Positions 18,001 through 28,094 of a DNA stretch of 64,000 nt are shown one piece after another (positions within the stretch are counted from its first letter, which is position 1; each line of letters begins with the position of its first letter). The notes below the pieces were generated by a model that saw only the letters and a program-made list of their open reading frames with translations, was not told the DNA's origin and searched no databases. The DNA is from Extensimonas perlucida. Its GTDB lineage: Bacteria > Pseudomonadota > Gammaproteobacteria > Burkholderiales > Burkholderiaceae_C. The translations under genes and the position numbers were made by a program. The stretch covers positions 1 to 64,000 of the forward strand of contig NZ_VMYE01000003.1 of assembly GCF_007655255.1 (NCBI RefSeq). The letters run 5' to 3'.

Positions 18001-19151
18001 GCGGGGTTCCTCGCGATCAGCTGTTTGGCGATGATGATGCGCTGCATCTCGTTCGTGCCCTCGCCGATCAGCAGCAAGGGCGCATCGCGGAAGTAGCGCT
18101 CGACGTTGTATTCCTTGGAGTAGCCGTAGGCGCCGTGGATGCGCATGCTCTCGAGCGCGTTTTCCATGGCCGCCTCGGTGGCGAAGTATTTGGCCATGCC
18201 AGCTTCCATGTCGCAGCGCTCGCCGCGGTCGTAGGCGCGCGCCGCGGATTCGACCAGCAGGCGCGCGGCTTCGAGCCGCGTGGCCATTTCGCCGAGCTTG
18301 AGCTGTATCGCCTGGTGCTCGCAGATCGGCTTGCCAAAGGTCTTGCGCACCTGCGCGTAGGCCACGGCGTCCTGCAGCGCCGCGCGCGCCACGCCCACGC
18401 CGCGCGCCGCCACGTTGATGCGCCCCAGCTCCAGCCCCGCAAGGATTTGCTGCAGCCCGCGCCCTTCCACGCCGCCGATCAGCCGGTCGGCGGGGATGCG
18501 GTAGTTTTCGAACAACAGCTCGCAGGTGTCTATGCCACGGTAACCGAGCTTGTCGAGCTTGCGCACGACCTTGAAGCCCGGGCCTTTTTCGGCGATGAAC
18601 AGGCTCATGCCCTTGTGCGGCGGGTCGGCCTTGGGGTCGGTCTTGACGAGCAGCGCAATGCAGTTGCCCTCGCCGCTGTTGGTGATCCAGGTCTTGGCGC
18701 CGTTGACCACGTAATGGTCGCCCTCGCGCACCGCTACGGTGCGTATGGCCTGCAGGTCGGTGCCGCAGTCGGGCTCGGTCAGACCGATGCCGCCGCGCAG
18801 CTCGCCCGTGGCAAAGCGCGGCAAAAAGGCGCGCTTTTGCGCCTCGGTGCCGTGGCGCTGCACGCACATGGACATGATGAGGTGCGAATTGACGATGCCC
18901 GAGAGCGACATCCACACCGTCGCGAGGCGCTCGACGATCTTCGCATAGGTCGAGGTCGAGAGGCCGAAGCCGCCGTATTCGGTATCGATGATGCAGCCGA
19001 ACAGGCCCATCTGCTTCATCTTTTCGACGATCTCGTGCGGGTACTCGTCGGCGATCTCGAGCCGGTGCGCGTGCGGCTTGACCTCGGCCTCGATGAATTT
19101 GTCCAGGCTGTCGAGGATCAGTTTTTCGCTTTCTTGCTGTGCTGCGTTCAT
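17997..19151 (-). CDS. acyl-CoA dehydrogenase (first of two in cluster)
   Basis: This 384-residue FAD enzyme introduces an alpha,beta double bond into an acyl-CoA. It shows LTEPDCGTDLQAIRT (flavin/substrate region), WITNSGEGN, and a C-terminal YSKEYNVERYFRDAPLLLIGEGTNEMQR segment whose Glu is the usual catalytic-base position. It is 30 bp downstream of the mmgE-like gene and overlaps the CoA-transferase, so it is clearly in the same operon. The length is normal for the family. Confidence 0.95.
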   Translation of the reverse strand: MNAAQQESEKLILDSLDKFIEAEVKPHAHRLEIADEYPHEIVEKMKQMGLFGCIIDTEYGGFGLSTSTYAKIVERLATVWMSLSGIVNSHLIMSMCVQRHGTEAQKRAFLPRFATGELRGGIGLTEPDCGTDLQAIRTVAVREGDHYVVNGAKTWITNSGEGNCIALLVKTDPKADPPHKGMSLFIAEKGPGFKVVRKLDKLGYRGIDTCELLFENYRIPADRLIGGVEGRGLQQILAGLELGRINVAARGVGVARAALQDAVAYAQVRKTFGKPICEHQAIQLKLGEMATRLEAARLLVESAARAYDRGERCDMEAGMAKYFATEAAMENALESMRIHGAYGYSKEYNVERYFRDAPLLLIGEGTNEMQRIIIAKQLIARNPA

Positions 19152-19181
19152 GAAGGGTCTTTCAGAGAGTCGAAGGGGGTT

Positions 19182-20591
19182 TCAGCCGCGCGCGGCCAGG
19201 CCTTCGGCGAGCTGCCGCGCGTCCAGCGCTTCCATGCCCAGCACCAGGTCGCGCAATTGCGCGGCGCGCTGCGGCGAGACGACGAGGCGCGCGTTTTCCA
19301 TGAACTTTTGTTCGATGTCGGCGGCGCTCAGGGGCCGGTCGGCCGAACCGCGGTTGACCTCCTGGCGCTCGCGCAGCTCGCGCCCGTCGGTGGTGGTGAC
19401 GATGACCTCGCCCGAGTAATACTTGGGGAACGGCGAGTTCGGATCGACCTCGTATTCGACGCGCTGCGCCAGCTCGAGCACCTCGGGGTCGGCCAGCGCC
19501 GCGTCCTCCAGGTGTTCGAGCCCGAAGCTGCCGCGCAGCAGCGCCGTGGCGACGATGTAGGGGATGCTGAACTGCGCGTCGTAGCTGTTTTGCGGGCGCT
19601 TTTTCGTCGCCACGGGCTCGCACACCGTCTTCACCACCTCTTGCGGCACGAGCGCGCGCACCGAGCGAATTTGCGGCGCCGTGAGCCCGTGCTGCGCGCG
19701 CAGGTGCGCCGCGGCATCGGCGCAGGCGTGCGTGAAGTGGCAGGCCGGGATGGGCTTGACGGCCACATTCATGAGCTCCCACTGCGTGCCCAGACCCGCG
19801 GTGGCGAGCGCCATGTCCATGCCCTCGGCCCAGCGGCCCAGGTGACTCTGGAACAGGCCGAAGCGCCCCTCGTAGGTGGCACGCGGGCCGACGAAGCCGT
19901 GGCGCGCAAGCGTCACCGAAGTCAAACCCGCCGCCGCGGCCCAGCCGGGGTGCATGCGCTTGGTCCAGGCGCCGTCGTTGAGGAATTCCATGCTGCCCGA
20001 GGCCGTGCTCAGCGTGATGCCCTGCGCCATCGCGAGCTGCGGCGCGCTCAGGTCGTACAGGCGCCCGCACACCAGCGTGGTGGCAAACGCGCCTATCAGC
20101 CCCGTGGGGTGAAAGCCCACCTGGTGAAAGCCGCCCTTGGCCACGGCGCCCAGGCGCGTGCCCGCCTCCATGCCGATGATGTAGGCCGTGAGCAGGTCCG
20201 CGCCGCTGCGCCCGGCCTGCGCGCCCGCGCCGAGCGCCGCGGGCAGGCAGGCAGAAGTGGCGTGGATCACGCCGGCCGAGTGCGTGTCGTCATAGTCCAG
20301 GCCGTGGATCAGGATGCCGTTCATCAGCATCGCGTCGCGCAGCTGCAGGCGCGCGGGCAGGCCGATCACCGGCACCTGCCCGAGCCCCGCGGACAAGTCG
20401 CGCACCGCCGAGAGCGCGCGCTGCGCAAATTCGTAATGCGTGGAGGCGTAGGCGATGCCCACGGCGTCGAGGATCAAATACCGGGCGCGCTCGCGCACCG
20501 GCGCCGGGATCGCCGCGCCGTCTTGCGTCGCAGTGAATTCGGCCAGGCGCTCGGCGATGGTGGGGCTGGCCGTGGAAGAAGATGCCGTCAT
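19182..20591 (-). CDS. MmgE/PrpD family protein
   Basis: This 469-residue protein belongs to the family of 2-methylcitrate dehydratase and cis-aconitate decarboxylase, with GLDYDDTHSAGVIHATSACLPA and the MHPGWAAAAGL stretch. Family members act on tri- or dicarboxylates. With a CoA-transferase, two acyl-CoA dehydrogenases and a MaoC hydratase beside it, a role in a branched or unsaturated dicarboxylate pathway is plausible but unproven. Spacing to the next gene is 30 bp. The 92-bp gap upstream holds a short dispersed repeat. Confidence 0.92.
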   Translation of the reverse strand: MTASSSTASPTIAERLAEFTATQDGAAIPAPVRERARYLILDAVGIAYASTHYEFAQRALSAVRDLSAGLGQVPVIGLPARLQLRDAMLMNGILIHGLDYDDTHSAGVIHATSACLPAALGAGAQAGRSGADLLTAYIIGMEAGTRLGAVAKGGFHQVGFHPTGLIGAFATTLVCGRLYDLSAPQLAMAQGITLSTASGSMEFLNDGAWTKRMHPGWAAAAGLTSVTLARHGFVGPRATYEGRFGLFQSHLGRWAEGMDMALATAGLGTQWELMNVAVKPIPACHFTHACADAAAHLRAQHGLTAPQIRSVRALVPQEVVKTVCEPVATKKRPQNSYDAQFSIPYIVATALLRGSFGLEHLEDAALADPEVLELAQRVEYEVDPNSPFPKYYSGEVIVTTTDGRELRERQEVNRGSADRPLSAADIEQKFMENARLVVSPQRAAQLRDLVLGMEALDARQLAEGLAARG

Positions 20592-20626
20592 GGCGGGGAG
20601 CCTTTCAAAAACAGGGAAAAGACCTG

Positions 20627-20690
20627 CGGATGCTCCTATAAAAGAAGCTGCTTACGCAGGTATATCAAGCGCTAAATGGCAATTTAATTA
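20627..20690 (+). repeat. short dispersed repeat copy upstream of the mmgE-like gene
   Basis: The stretch carries TGCTCCTATAAAAGAAGCTG, then CTTACGC, then ATATCAAGCGCTAAATGGC. It fills most of the 92-bp gap between the acyl-CoA dehydrogenase and the mmgE-like gene. It shares its first half with 12598-12640 and its AAGCGCT second half with 41357-41410. Confidence 0.65.
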
Positions 20691-21835
20691 CCAAAAATGT
20701 GATTTGCGATCGCGTTCTTCTGCGTCTGGTTCGTGCCGCCTGTGATGGTCAGCATGCGCACGTCACGCACCATGCGCTCGAGCGGCAGCAGGCCGAAGTA
20801 GCCGTAGCCGCCGAACATCTGCTGGCATTGCAGCGTGGTTTTGAGCGCCATCTCGGTCGCCTGCACCTTGGCCACCGACGACAGGCAGGGGTCTGGCTTG
20901 CCCGCGTCTATGGCCGCGAGCGCGCGGTAGCACAGCGAGCGCGCGGCCTCGATCTCTATCCACATGTCGGCCATCAGCCAGCGCAGGCCCTGCATCTCGC
21001 TGAGCAGCTGGCCGAACTGGCTGCGCACCTTCATGTAGTCGCGCGCGAGCTCGAAGGCGCCTTCGGCCACGCCCAGCGCCATCACGCCCATGCCCACGCG
21101 CGTGGCGTTATAGACCGTCAGCGGCGCGACGAAGCCCTTGGAATTCTGCGGGTCGCCCAGCGTGACCACGTTCTCGGCCGGCACGCGCACGTTGTCGAAA
21201 AAGAGCTCGTTCTCGCTCGCGCCGCGCACGCCCATTTTGTAGGGGAGCTTGCGCACCGTGAGGCCCGGGCTGTCCTTGGGCACCAGAATCGTGCCCACGC
21301 CGCGCGCGCCCTTCGAGGGACCGAAGCGCGCGTACACGAGGTGCAGGTGCGCGCGGTCACCGTAGGTGGTGAAGACCTTTTGCCCGTTGATGACGTACTC
21401 GTCGCCCTCGCGCACCGCGGTCGTGCTCACCGAGGCTGCGTCGGAGCCGGCCTGCGGCTCGGTCCAGGCAATGCTGCACTCGAGCTCGCCACTCACGAAC
21501 TTGGGCACCAGCTTGGCACGCATGGCCTCGGGGCCGTAGGTGGCGATGATGCGTGGCGAGACGTTCTGCTCGTGCACGATCAGGGCCGTGGCCAAGTCAA
21601 CCTTGGCGATCTCCTCGATCACGAGGTAGGTATCGACCAGCCCCAGGCCCGCGCCGCCGTATTTGGGATCGACGCTCAGGCCCGTGTAGCCGAGCTCGCA
21701 CAGCAGTTTTTTGTTCTCCTCGGGGAAGGCCTCCTCGCGGTCCCAGCGCGCTGCCTTGTCTTTGAACACCTCTTGCGCGAGCTTGCGCGCAGCGTCGCGC
21801 AGCTCGACTTGCTGCGGGTTCAGTTCGAAATGCAT
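20684..21835 (-). CDS. acyl-CoA dehydrogenase (second of two in cluster)
   Basis: This 383-residue FAD enzyme has the full family layout: N-terminal helical domain, AWTEPQAGSDAASVST, YVINGQKVFTTYGDRAHL, and a C-terminal MFGGYGYFGLLPLERMVRDVRMLTITGGTNQ segment. At the catalytic-base position the usual EG(T/S) reads TGGTNQ, so the glutamate seen in the other copy (IGEGTNEMQ) is not in the same place. The base may lie elsewhere, as in isovaleryl-CoA-type enzymes. It follows the maoC-like gene by 50 bp and precedes the mmgE-like gene. Confidence 0.94.
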   Translation of the reverse strand: MHFELNPQQVELRDAARKLAQEVFKDKAARWDREEAFPEENKKLLCELGYTGLSVDPKYGGAGLGLVDTYLVIEEIAKVDLATALIVHEQNVSPRIIATYGPEAMRAKLVPKFVSGELECSIAWTEPQAGSDAASVSTTAVREGDEYVINGQKVFTTYGDRAHLHLVYARFGPSKGARGVGTILVPKDSPGLTVRKLPYKMGVRGASENELFFDNVRVPAENVVTLGDPQNSKGFVAPLTVYNATRVGMGVMALGVAEGAFELARDYMKVRSQFGQLLSEMQGLRWLMADMWIEIEAARSLCYRALAAIDAGKPDPCLSSVAKVQATEMALKTTLQCQQMFGGYGYFGLLPLERMVRDVRMLTITGGTNQTQKNAIANHIFGN

Positions 21836-21885
21836 TTTGACGGCTCCAATCGGGCATTAGCCCAGGTACAGCAAGCGTGAGGCGC

Positions 21886-22377
21886 TCACAATTTGTCTTC
21901 GACGCCGTGCCCGCGCTTAGGAACCAGCGCCGAGCGCACGAAGGTCATGAACACGGTGCCGTCGGCCTTCTTGCCCGTGGTGCGCACGGTCACTATGCCC
22001 TGCGTGGGGCGCGATTGCGATGCGCGCTTTTCGAGCACCTCGCTCTCGGCATAGACCGTGTCGCCGGGGTGCACGGGCGCGACGAGCTGGATTTCCTTCC
22101 AGCCGAGGTTGGCGATCGCCTTGCCGCTCACATCGGCCACGGTCATGCCGAGCACAATGGCCAGCGTGAGCCCGCTGTTGACCAGCGGCTTGCCGAATTC
22201 GCTCTTTGCCGCAAACGCATGGTCGCAGTGCATGGGGTGCTGGTTCATGGTCAGCAGGCTGAACTGGATGTTGTCGGCCTCGGTGATGGTGCGACCCGGG
22301 AAGTGCTCGTACACATCCCCCACCGCGAAGTCCTCGAAATAACGGCCCAAACTGGCCTTGTGGCGCGTGCCCTGCAT
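21886..22377 (-). CDS. MaoC family acyl-CoA hydratase
   Basis: This 163-residue hot-dog-fold hydratase shows GRYFEDFAVGDVYEHFPGRTITEADNIQF, the active-site Asp/His stretch, and LVNSGLTLAIVLGMTVADVSG. I chose ATG 22377 (MQGTRHKASL), which has AAGGAGCC about 10 nt upstream, rather than an in-frame ATG at 22458. Family members hydrate enoyl-CoA, including mesaconyl-type CoA esters. It is the first gene of the catabolic operon, directly downstream of a palindromic operator-like sequence. Confidence 0.93.
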   Translation of the reverse strand: MQGTRHKASLGRYFEDFAVGDVYEHFPGRTITEADNIQFSLLTMNQHPMHCDHAFAAKSEFGKPLVNSGLTLAIVLGMTVADVSGKAIANLGWKEIQLVAPVHPGDTVYAESEVLEKRASQSRPTQGIVTVRTTGKKADGTVFMTFVRSALVPKRGHGVEDKL

Positions 22378-22412
22378 GAGTTTTTGGCTCCTTGGATGTG
22401 CTCTCGAAAAAC

Positions 22413-22435
22413 GGACATTTGAATGTCCGGACATT
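22413..22435. promoter_or_regulatory. operator-like triple half-site upstream of the maoC-acd-mmgE operon
   Basis: Three alternating half-sites lie end to end: GGACATT (22413), AATGTCC (22422) and GGACATT (22429). They form two overlapping palindromes: GGACATTTGAATGTCC and the perfect AATGTCCGGACATT. The site is 36 bp upstream of the chosen ATG, where a repressor would block transcription. The GntR regulator at the operon's end is an obvious but untested binder. Confidence 0.6.
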
Positions 22436-22476
22436 ATGGAGTGGGATGATACATCCATTGGCTCTGCTGCGATTCC

Positions 22477-22643
22477 TAGGAGCCTGTCGGGCTTTGGGCG
22501 TCGAAAGCGAGAAGGCGCCCCGGCGAGGCCAGTTTTTGCCGGATTCGCCGCCCCATAGTGGTGCTATGGGGCAAGAAGACGGTAAAAAATGGGCCGCTGC
22601 GGCGCATTCGCAGCCGACGATTCCAAAGTCCGACAGGCTCCTA
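22477..22643 (-). repeat. 167-bp palindromic repeat, copy 5
   Basis: This copy has the same orientation as copy 4. Ends are TAGGAGCCTGTCGGGC and GTCCGACAGGCTCCTA, with G-T opposition at one arm position. It lies 42 bp beyond the operator-like site, between two minus-strand operons (mocA end, maoC start). Nothing else is recognisable in the stretch 22436-22721. Confidence 0.93.
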
Positions 22644-22721
22644 TGGATAACCCTTACTTTCCTGGCGTGACAAGAAAAGCAATAATTGGAATCTGACCCC
22701 AATTTCTGCTGGCGCACTCCA

Positions 22722-23339
22722 CTACCGCCCAAAAACCGCCAAATCCCCAGGCCGATCGACGTCCTGCAACACACCTTCGTCGTCCACCGGGCACAGCGTG
22801 ATCGCGCCGCGCGCAGCCGCGAGGACGGCGCGTGCGCCCTCGTCGCCTTGCAGGTGGCTCAGCGCCTCGAACCAGTGCCGCCCAAAGCCCACCGGATGCC
22901 CGCGCTGCCCCTGCCAGCTCGGCGCGGCGATGGTGCGTGCGTCGCCGCGCAGCAGGGCGTCGCGCACGGCGGCGTAGCTCGGGGGGGCGATGCGCGGCAT
23001 GTCGGCGAGCGCGACGAGCCAGCCGCGCGCCTGCGCCGTCGCGCGCACGCCGCAGGCCAGGCTGTGGCCCATGCCCTGCGCGGCTTCGGGGCATTCGATG
23101 GCGGTGCAACCTGCTTGGCTGAGCAGGGCCGCGAGCGCGGTCTGGCCCGGGCGCACCACGGCGACGCAGGTGCCGCCCACCGGCGCGAGTGCGGCGACCA
23201 GCGCACGCGCCGCGGCCTGCGCCATCGGCTGGCCGTCGGGCAAGGCGTGCAGCAGCTTGTCGCCACCAAAGCGCCGCCCCATGCCCGCGGCGAGCAGCAC
23301 GCCGGCGATGGCGCCGGCGGCGGGCGCTGGCTCAGGCAT
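22722..23339 (-). CDS. mocA: MocA/MobA-like molybdopterin nucleotidyltransferase
   Basis: This 205-residue protein has the NTP-transferase start [18 protein letters not shown] and [10 protein letters not shown]. It is expected to transfer CMP (MocA) or GMP to molybdopterin. The gene is 98 bp downstream of a molybdenum hydroxylase large subunit of the xanthine dehydrogenase family, which uses the cytosine dinucleotide cofactor, so MocA is the better reading. It could also serve as a general cofactor enzyme for several hydroxylases. Confidence 0.85.
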   Translation of the reverse strand: MPEPAPAAGAIAGVLLAAGMGRRFGGDKLLHALPDGQPMAQAAARALVAALAPVGGTCVAVVRPGQTALAALLSQAGCTAIECPEAAQGMGHSLACGVRATAQARGWLVALADMPRIAPPSYAAVRDALLRGDARTIAAPSWQGQRGHPVGFGRHWFEALSHLQGDEGARAVLAAARGAITLCPVDDEGVLQDVDRPGDLAVFGR

Positions 23340-23437
23340 GGTGTGCGCCTAGCGGGACGAAACGGCCCGAACCGCCAAGGCACAGGAATGGCTGCGTCCG
23401 CATCGGTCACATCAACTTGTCAGACCAGGCAGCCCCA

Positions 23438-25654
23438 TCAAGCCGCCAGCTCGCCCGTGCGCAGCGGCAGCCGCGTGAGCCACTTGCCTGTGGCCGCGGC
23501 GATGGCGTTGGCCAGTGCGGGGGCGAGCGGGGGTACGGGTGGCTCGCCCATGCCCGTGGGCGCTGCGGCCGAGGGAACGATGTGGGTTTCGACCTTGGGC
23601 ATTTCGTTGATGCGCAGAATCGGGTACTGGTCGAAGTTGCCCTGCTCCACGCGCCCTTCCTTGAGCGTGATTTCGCCATACAGCGCGGCCGACAGGGCAA
23701 AGCCGATGCCGCCCTCGACCTGCGAGCGCACGTTGTCGGGGTTGATGGCCACGCCGCAATCGACCGCGCAGACCACGCGGTCCACCTTCAGGCTGCCGTC
23801 CTTTGCCACCGTGACTTCGACCACCTGCGCCACGTAGGAGCGGAAGGATTCGTGCACGGCCACGCCGCGCCCGCGGCGCTCGCCGGCCTTGCCCGGGGCG
23901 AGTGGCTGGCCCCAACCGGCTTTTTCGGCAGCGAGCTTGAGCACACCCGCGTGGCGCGGATGCGCGGCGAGCAGCTCCAGGCGCAGCGCCACCGGGTCTT
24001 TGCCCGCGGCCTTGGCCACCTGGTCGAGGAAAACCTCGGTCGAATACGCCGTGTGCGTCGAGCCCACCGAGCGCCACCAGAGCACCGGCACGGGGATGTC
24101 CTCGGGCGTGTGCAGCTCCACCTGCAGGTTCGGGATCGCGTAGGGCAGGCTGGAGGCGCCCTCGACCGAGGTCGCGTCGATGCCGTTCTTGACCATCATG
24201 GGCTCCATGGCCGAGCCCTTCATGATCGACTGACCCACGAGCCGGTGCCGCCAGGCCACGAGGCGCCCTTGCGCATCGAGCGCCGCTTCGAGGCGGTGAT
24301 GGTTCAGCGGCCGGTAGTAGGCGGCGCGCATGTCGTCCTCTCGCAGCCAGACCATTTTGACCGGCGCGCGCCCGCCCGTGGCCTTGACGATCTGCGCGGC
24401 CTCGAGCACGTAGTCGGCGCTCTTGCTCGCGCGCCGGCCAAAGCTGCCGCCCGCGTAGAGCATGTGGATGATGACCTTTTCAGGCGCGATGCCGAACAGC
24501 GCCGCGAGCGCGTACTGGTCGCCCGTGTGCATCTGCTCGCCGTTCCACACCTCGCACTGCTGGCCGTCGAACTGCACCACGCAGTTCATGGGCTCCATGG
24601 CGGCGTGGGCCAGATACGGAAAATCGAACTCCGCCGTCAGCACCTTGGCAGCCTGCGCCAGCGCGGGCTCGACCTGGCCTTCGCTGCGCGCCACGGCGCC
24701 GGGTTTTTTCGCGAGCTCGCGGTAGCGCGCCAGGATTTCCTCGCTGCCGAGCTTGAAGGCGGCGCTTTCGTCCCAGGTGACCGAGAGCGCGTCGCGCCCT
24801 TTCTTGGCGCTCCAGGTGTCGCGCGCGAGCACGGCCACGCCTTGCGGAATCTGCACCACATCGACCACGCCCTTGACGGCCTTGGCGCGACCCGCGTCGA
24901 ACGACTTGACGGTGGCGCCAAAGCGCGGCGGGTGCGCGACCACAGCCACGAGCATGCCGGGCAGGTGCACGTCCTGCGTGAAGCGCGCCTTGCCGTTGAC
25001 CTTTTCGGCCGTGTCCTTGCGCGGCGCGACCTTGCCGATCAGCGTGAAATCCTTCGGGTCTTTGAGGCGCACGTTGCCCGGCACGGCCTCGGCCGCTGCC
25101 GCCTGCGCGAGCTGGCCAAAGCGCGCCTTGCGGCCGCTGGCGGGGTGGCTCACCACGCCCTGGCGCACCTGGATCTGCTCGGCCGGCACCTGCCACTGGC
25201 GCGCGGCGGCGGCCACGAGCATGGCGCGCGCCGTGGCGCCGGCCTTGCGCATTTGCTCCCACGAGTTGGCCATGGCCGTGCTGCCGCCCGTGCCCTGCGC
25301 CGGGCCCCACAGCAGGTTGTTGTAGCGCTTGGCGTCGGCGGGCGCACCTTCCACGCGCACCGTCGCCCAGTCGGCGTCGAGCTCGTCGGCCAGGATGGTC
25401 GCGAGCCCCGTGTAGGTGCCCTGGCCCATTTCCAGGTGTTTGGAAATCACCGTGACCGTATCGTCGCTGCCGATGCGCACGAAGGCATTGGGCTCAAAAT
25501 TGGCACCAGCGCTTGCTGCGCCTGCGCTGGCAGCTATTGCCTTGGGAGCGCCTGCGGCCAGCGCGCCAGGCAGGCTGAAGCCCAGCGTCAGGCCCGCGGC
25601 AGTGCCCTGCACGAAGCGCCGGCGGCTCAGGTTGTGGATGGTGGTGTCGGGCAT
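23438..25654 (-). CDS. iorB: xanthine dehydrogenase-family molybdopterin-binding subunit (IorB type), Tat-exported
   Basis: This 738-residue subunit starts [21 protein letters not shown], a twin-arginine signal, with AAGGAGAT just upstream. Two molybdopterin-binding halves follow (aldehyde oxidase-type, isoquinoline 1-oxidoreductase beta-like). The C-terminal [20 protein letters not shown] carries the active-site Glu position. The protein is periplasmic and hydroxylates N-heterocycles or oxidises aldehydes in homologues; the substrate here is unknown. It lies 11 bp after the 2Fe-2S subunit gene. Residues just after the signal ([16 protein letters not shown]) are encoded by a copy of the short dispersed repeat. 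Confidence 0.92.
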   Translation of the reverse strand: MPDTTIHNLSRRRFVQGTAAGLTLGFSLPGALAAGAPKAIAASAGAASAGANFEPNAFVRIGSDDTVTVISKHLEMGQGTYTGLATILADELDADWATVRVEGAPADAKRYNNLLWGPAQGTGGSTAMANSWEQMRKAGATARAMLVAAAARQWQVPAEQIQVRQGVVSHPASGRKARFGQLAQAAAAEAVPGNVRLKDPKDFTLIGKVAPRKDTAEKVNGKARFTQDVHLPGMLVAVVAHPPRFGATVKSFDAGRAKAVKGVVDVVQIPQGVAVLARDTWSAKKGRDALSVTWDESAAFKLGSEEILARYRELAKKPGAVARSEGQVEPALAQAAKVLTAEFDFPYLAHAAMEPMNCVVQFDGQQCEVWNGEQMHTGDQYALAALFGIAPEKVIIHMLYAGGSFGRRASKSADYVLEAAQIVKATGGRAPVKMVWLREDDMRAAYYRPLNHHRLEAALDAQGRLVAWRHRLVGQSIMKGSAMEPMMVKNGIDATSVEGASSLPYAIPNLQVELHTPEDIPVPVLWWRSVGSTHTAYSTEVFLDQVAKAAGKDPVALRLELLAAHPRHAGVLKLAAEKAGWGQPLAPGKAGERRGRGVAVHESFRSYVAQVVEVTVAKDGSLKVDRVVCAVDCGVAINPDNVRSQVEGGIGFALSAALYGEITLKEGRVEQGNFDQYPILRINEMPKVETHIVPSAAAPTGMGEPPVPPLAPALANAIAAATGKWLTRLPLRTGELAA
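25492..25548 (-). repeat. short dispersed repeat inside iorB, after the Tat signal
   Basis: The minus strand reads GCAATAGCTGCCAGCGC, then GCAAGCGCTGG and CCAATTTTGAG. This order of elements (ATAGCTGC, AAGCGCT, TTTT) matches other family copies. It codes an Ala-rich linker between signal peptide and mature domain. Confidence 0.5.
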
Positions 25655-25665
25655 GGTGATCTCCT

Positions 25666-26124
<459 letters not shown>

Positions 26125-26241
26125 GGTGGTGGACTCCGAGAGGGGTGTAATCAAAGCGAAGATCAAAGCAAAGTGCGGCACAGCCTGCACAGCCGCGCGG
26201 CATCTAGTGGCCCAGCAGAATAGCGCAAGGCGTGCAGAATT

Positions 26242-27396
26242 TCAGCGTGGGGGCTGCATGTCCCTGCAAACTTGCCAGGGGGTCAGGCAGACCTTCCGTG
26301 GTTCCAAAAGTGTGTTGACGCCATCCGCTGCCGCCTCGACAGCTCCGGCGACGTAGCCTGGAAACTGCGGTGACCACTCGCTGGCGATGCCCATGATTCG
26401 GTTCTGCCAGGGGCCTTCGGGCACCGACGCATCCGGCGCTTCCGCGTGCTGGCCCGCGCCATCCTGATCCGCATCGGTGGCCGTCCAAGGATCGGCAGCC
26501 CAATCTTTGATGAAATCCGCCAGAGGGGTTGCCGCACCTTCGCCAAACAGCCGCGTCAACTGGGCGCGGCAGTGCGTGCGCAATACATCCTCGGGGACAC
26601 CCCGGCGCACACGGGCCGGAACGCCAAAGAAGCCAAACAGCGCCGCACCGCCACCGGGCATCGAGGCATCATGCATTTCCGCCAGCGGCCCTCTGCTGCT
26701 GCGCGCTTCACCAGACAGCCCCTGCGCACGCCAGAATGGCGCGTCGTAATGGACAAGGTACTTGGCGTGCGGCGCCATCCAGGTCGCCGTACCGCGCCAT
26801 GCGCGCACCAGCGGTTCGGGGAGCATTGGCAGGAAGTCGATCCGTGCCAGCGCCAGGCGCGGCGGCACGGCCAGAAGCACATGCTCGACCCGGTAGGTGC
26901 TGGGCTGCCCTTGGGCGTTCTCGGCCTCCAGTTCCACCTGACGGCCATCGCTGCGCAGACGGAGCACGCGCTGGCCGAGCAGGAGATTTCCCGGAGTCAG
27001 CCTCCGGCGCAAGGCATCAACCAGCGTGCCCATCCCTCCCAGCAAACGCATGGACGGCGGTGCGCAGGCGTAGCCGCGCACGCGCGCTGGTGTCGCGTTC
27101 TGCGTGTGCTCGACAAGCATGTCTCCGTCTTCGGGCTGTGCAAAGCGCTCCAGCCCCAGACTGGCGATGAGCCGATCGAGTTGCGGCTGGTAGGCAGGCC
27201 AAAACCACGTCGGCCCAAGGTCAAAGCGATCCATGGGAGAGGCGCCCTCGGCTACCGGCGTAGATGCAATTCGCCCGCCCCACACGTCCCGAGCCTCCAG
27301 AACCACATAGTCATGGACGCCTTTTTGCTCCAGCAAATACGCTGCGTACAGGCCCGAAAGACCGCCTCCCACGATGGCGATGCGTGTTGTTTGCAT
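26242..27396 (-). CDS. flavin amine oxidase family protein
   Basis: This 384-residue FAD protein begins MQTTRIAIVGGGLSGLYAAYLLE, the dinucleotide-binding fold, followed by VLEARDVWGGRI and a C-terminal FPGYVAGAVEAAADGV FAD-contact segment. Such enzymes oxidise amines or related substrates. The start lies 2 bp after the stop of the cupin gene, so the pair is cotranscribed. The region from here to about 33.5 kb is visibly less GC-rich than the rest. The substrate is not identifiable. Confidence 0.9.
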   Translation of the reverse strand: MQTTRIAIVGGGLSGLYAAYLLEQKGVHDYVVLEARDVWGGRIASTPVAEGASPMDRFDLGPTWFWPAYQPQLDRLIASLGLERFAQPEDGDMLVEHTQNATPARVRGYACAPPSMRLLGGMGTLVDALRRRLTPGNLLLGQRVLRLRSDGRQVELEAENAQGQPSTYRVEHVLLAVPPRLALARIDFLPMLPEPLVRAWRGTATWMAPHAKYLVHYDAPFWRAQGLSGEARSSRGPLAEMHDASMPGGGAALFGFFGVPARVRRGVPEDVLRTHCRAQLTRLFGEGAATPLADFIKDWAADPWTATDADQDGAGQHAEAPDASVPEGPWQNRIMGIASEWSPQFPGYVAGAVEAAADGVNTLLEPRKVCLTPWQVCRDMQPPR

Positions 27397-27398
27397 GA

Positions 27399-28094
27399 TC
27401 AGACCTTGATCGGCGTTTCGCCAAGGCGCCCGATCTTGAGATAGACGGTCGTTCCGTGGGTACCGGCCACGAACTCGGGGTACTGTCCTGCGGGTAAGCG
27501 TATCCAACTTCCGCGCTCGTAGGATTCCCCTTGCGCCACCACATTCCCGGTCAGTACCAGCAGTTCGGCCCCCTCCACCGGCACGGTCACTATGGCTTCA
27601 CCCGGTGCCAGTCTTTGCAGGCTGGTCTGCTCCACTTCGTCCGAGAACAGCGGACAAACCTCGCGGCCATTTTCGCTATGCCAGGATGATGCGGCCCGCG
27701 TGTCGATACGCACGGCTTGTCGTTCGTGCGCCTGCATCTGCAGGAGCTTGACGAAGATAACGGCGCCCTCCTGGCTGGAAGGTTGGTGGCTGGAGCCGGG
27801 CGGGTTGCGCAGATACCAGCCCGCCCGGTAGTGCCTGCCGTCTTCCGAGAAAACGCCGGACAACACGAGGATCTCCTCTCCGCCGGGATGCTGGTGGGGA
27901 GGAAAGTGGGAGCCCGGTGCATAACGCACGATGCTGGTTGCGCGCGCTTTCTCGGCTCCCACGCGATCCAGCATCACGCGCTCGACGCCCCCTTGCGGCG
28001 AAGGAACCCATTGGTACTGGCGGGGCACCACGACGGCACGGCGTGAGAAGTCGGCATTGATCAGCATAAAGCGCTTCCGTGGTGAAGTGGACAT
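27399..28094 (-). CDS. cupin-domain protein (ChrR-like double cupin)
   Basis: This 231-residue protein has two cupin folds. The first has the metal ligands SHFPPHQHPGGEEILVLSG followed by a PPGSSHQPSS second motif. The second half (LAPGEAIVTVPVEGAELLVL) lacks the histidines. It resembles the ChrR cupin-type anti-sigma/oxygen-sensing domain, but no ECF sigma gene is adjacent. It may act as a metal-dependent enzyme or sensor together with the adjacent amine oxidase. The start could also be the internal ATG at MLINADF. Confidence 0.85.
   Translation of the reverse strand: MSTSPRKRFMLINADFSRRAVVVPRQYQWVPSPQGGVERVMLDRVGAEKARATSIVRYAPGSHFPPHQHPGGEEILVLSGVFSEDGRHYRAGWYLRNPPGSSHQPSSQEGAVIFVKLLQMQAHERQAVRIDTRAASSWHSENGREVCPLFSDEVEQTSLQRLAPGEAIVTVPVEGAELLVLTGNVVAQGESYERGSWIRLPAGQYPEFVAGTHGTTVYLKIGRLGETPIKV

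Noticed and set aside
16810-18915. One 701-residue minus-strand reading through two genes
   Set aside because: Only the part from ATG 18000 matches a family (CoA-transferase); the rest overlaps the dehydrogenase gene in another frame.
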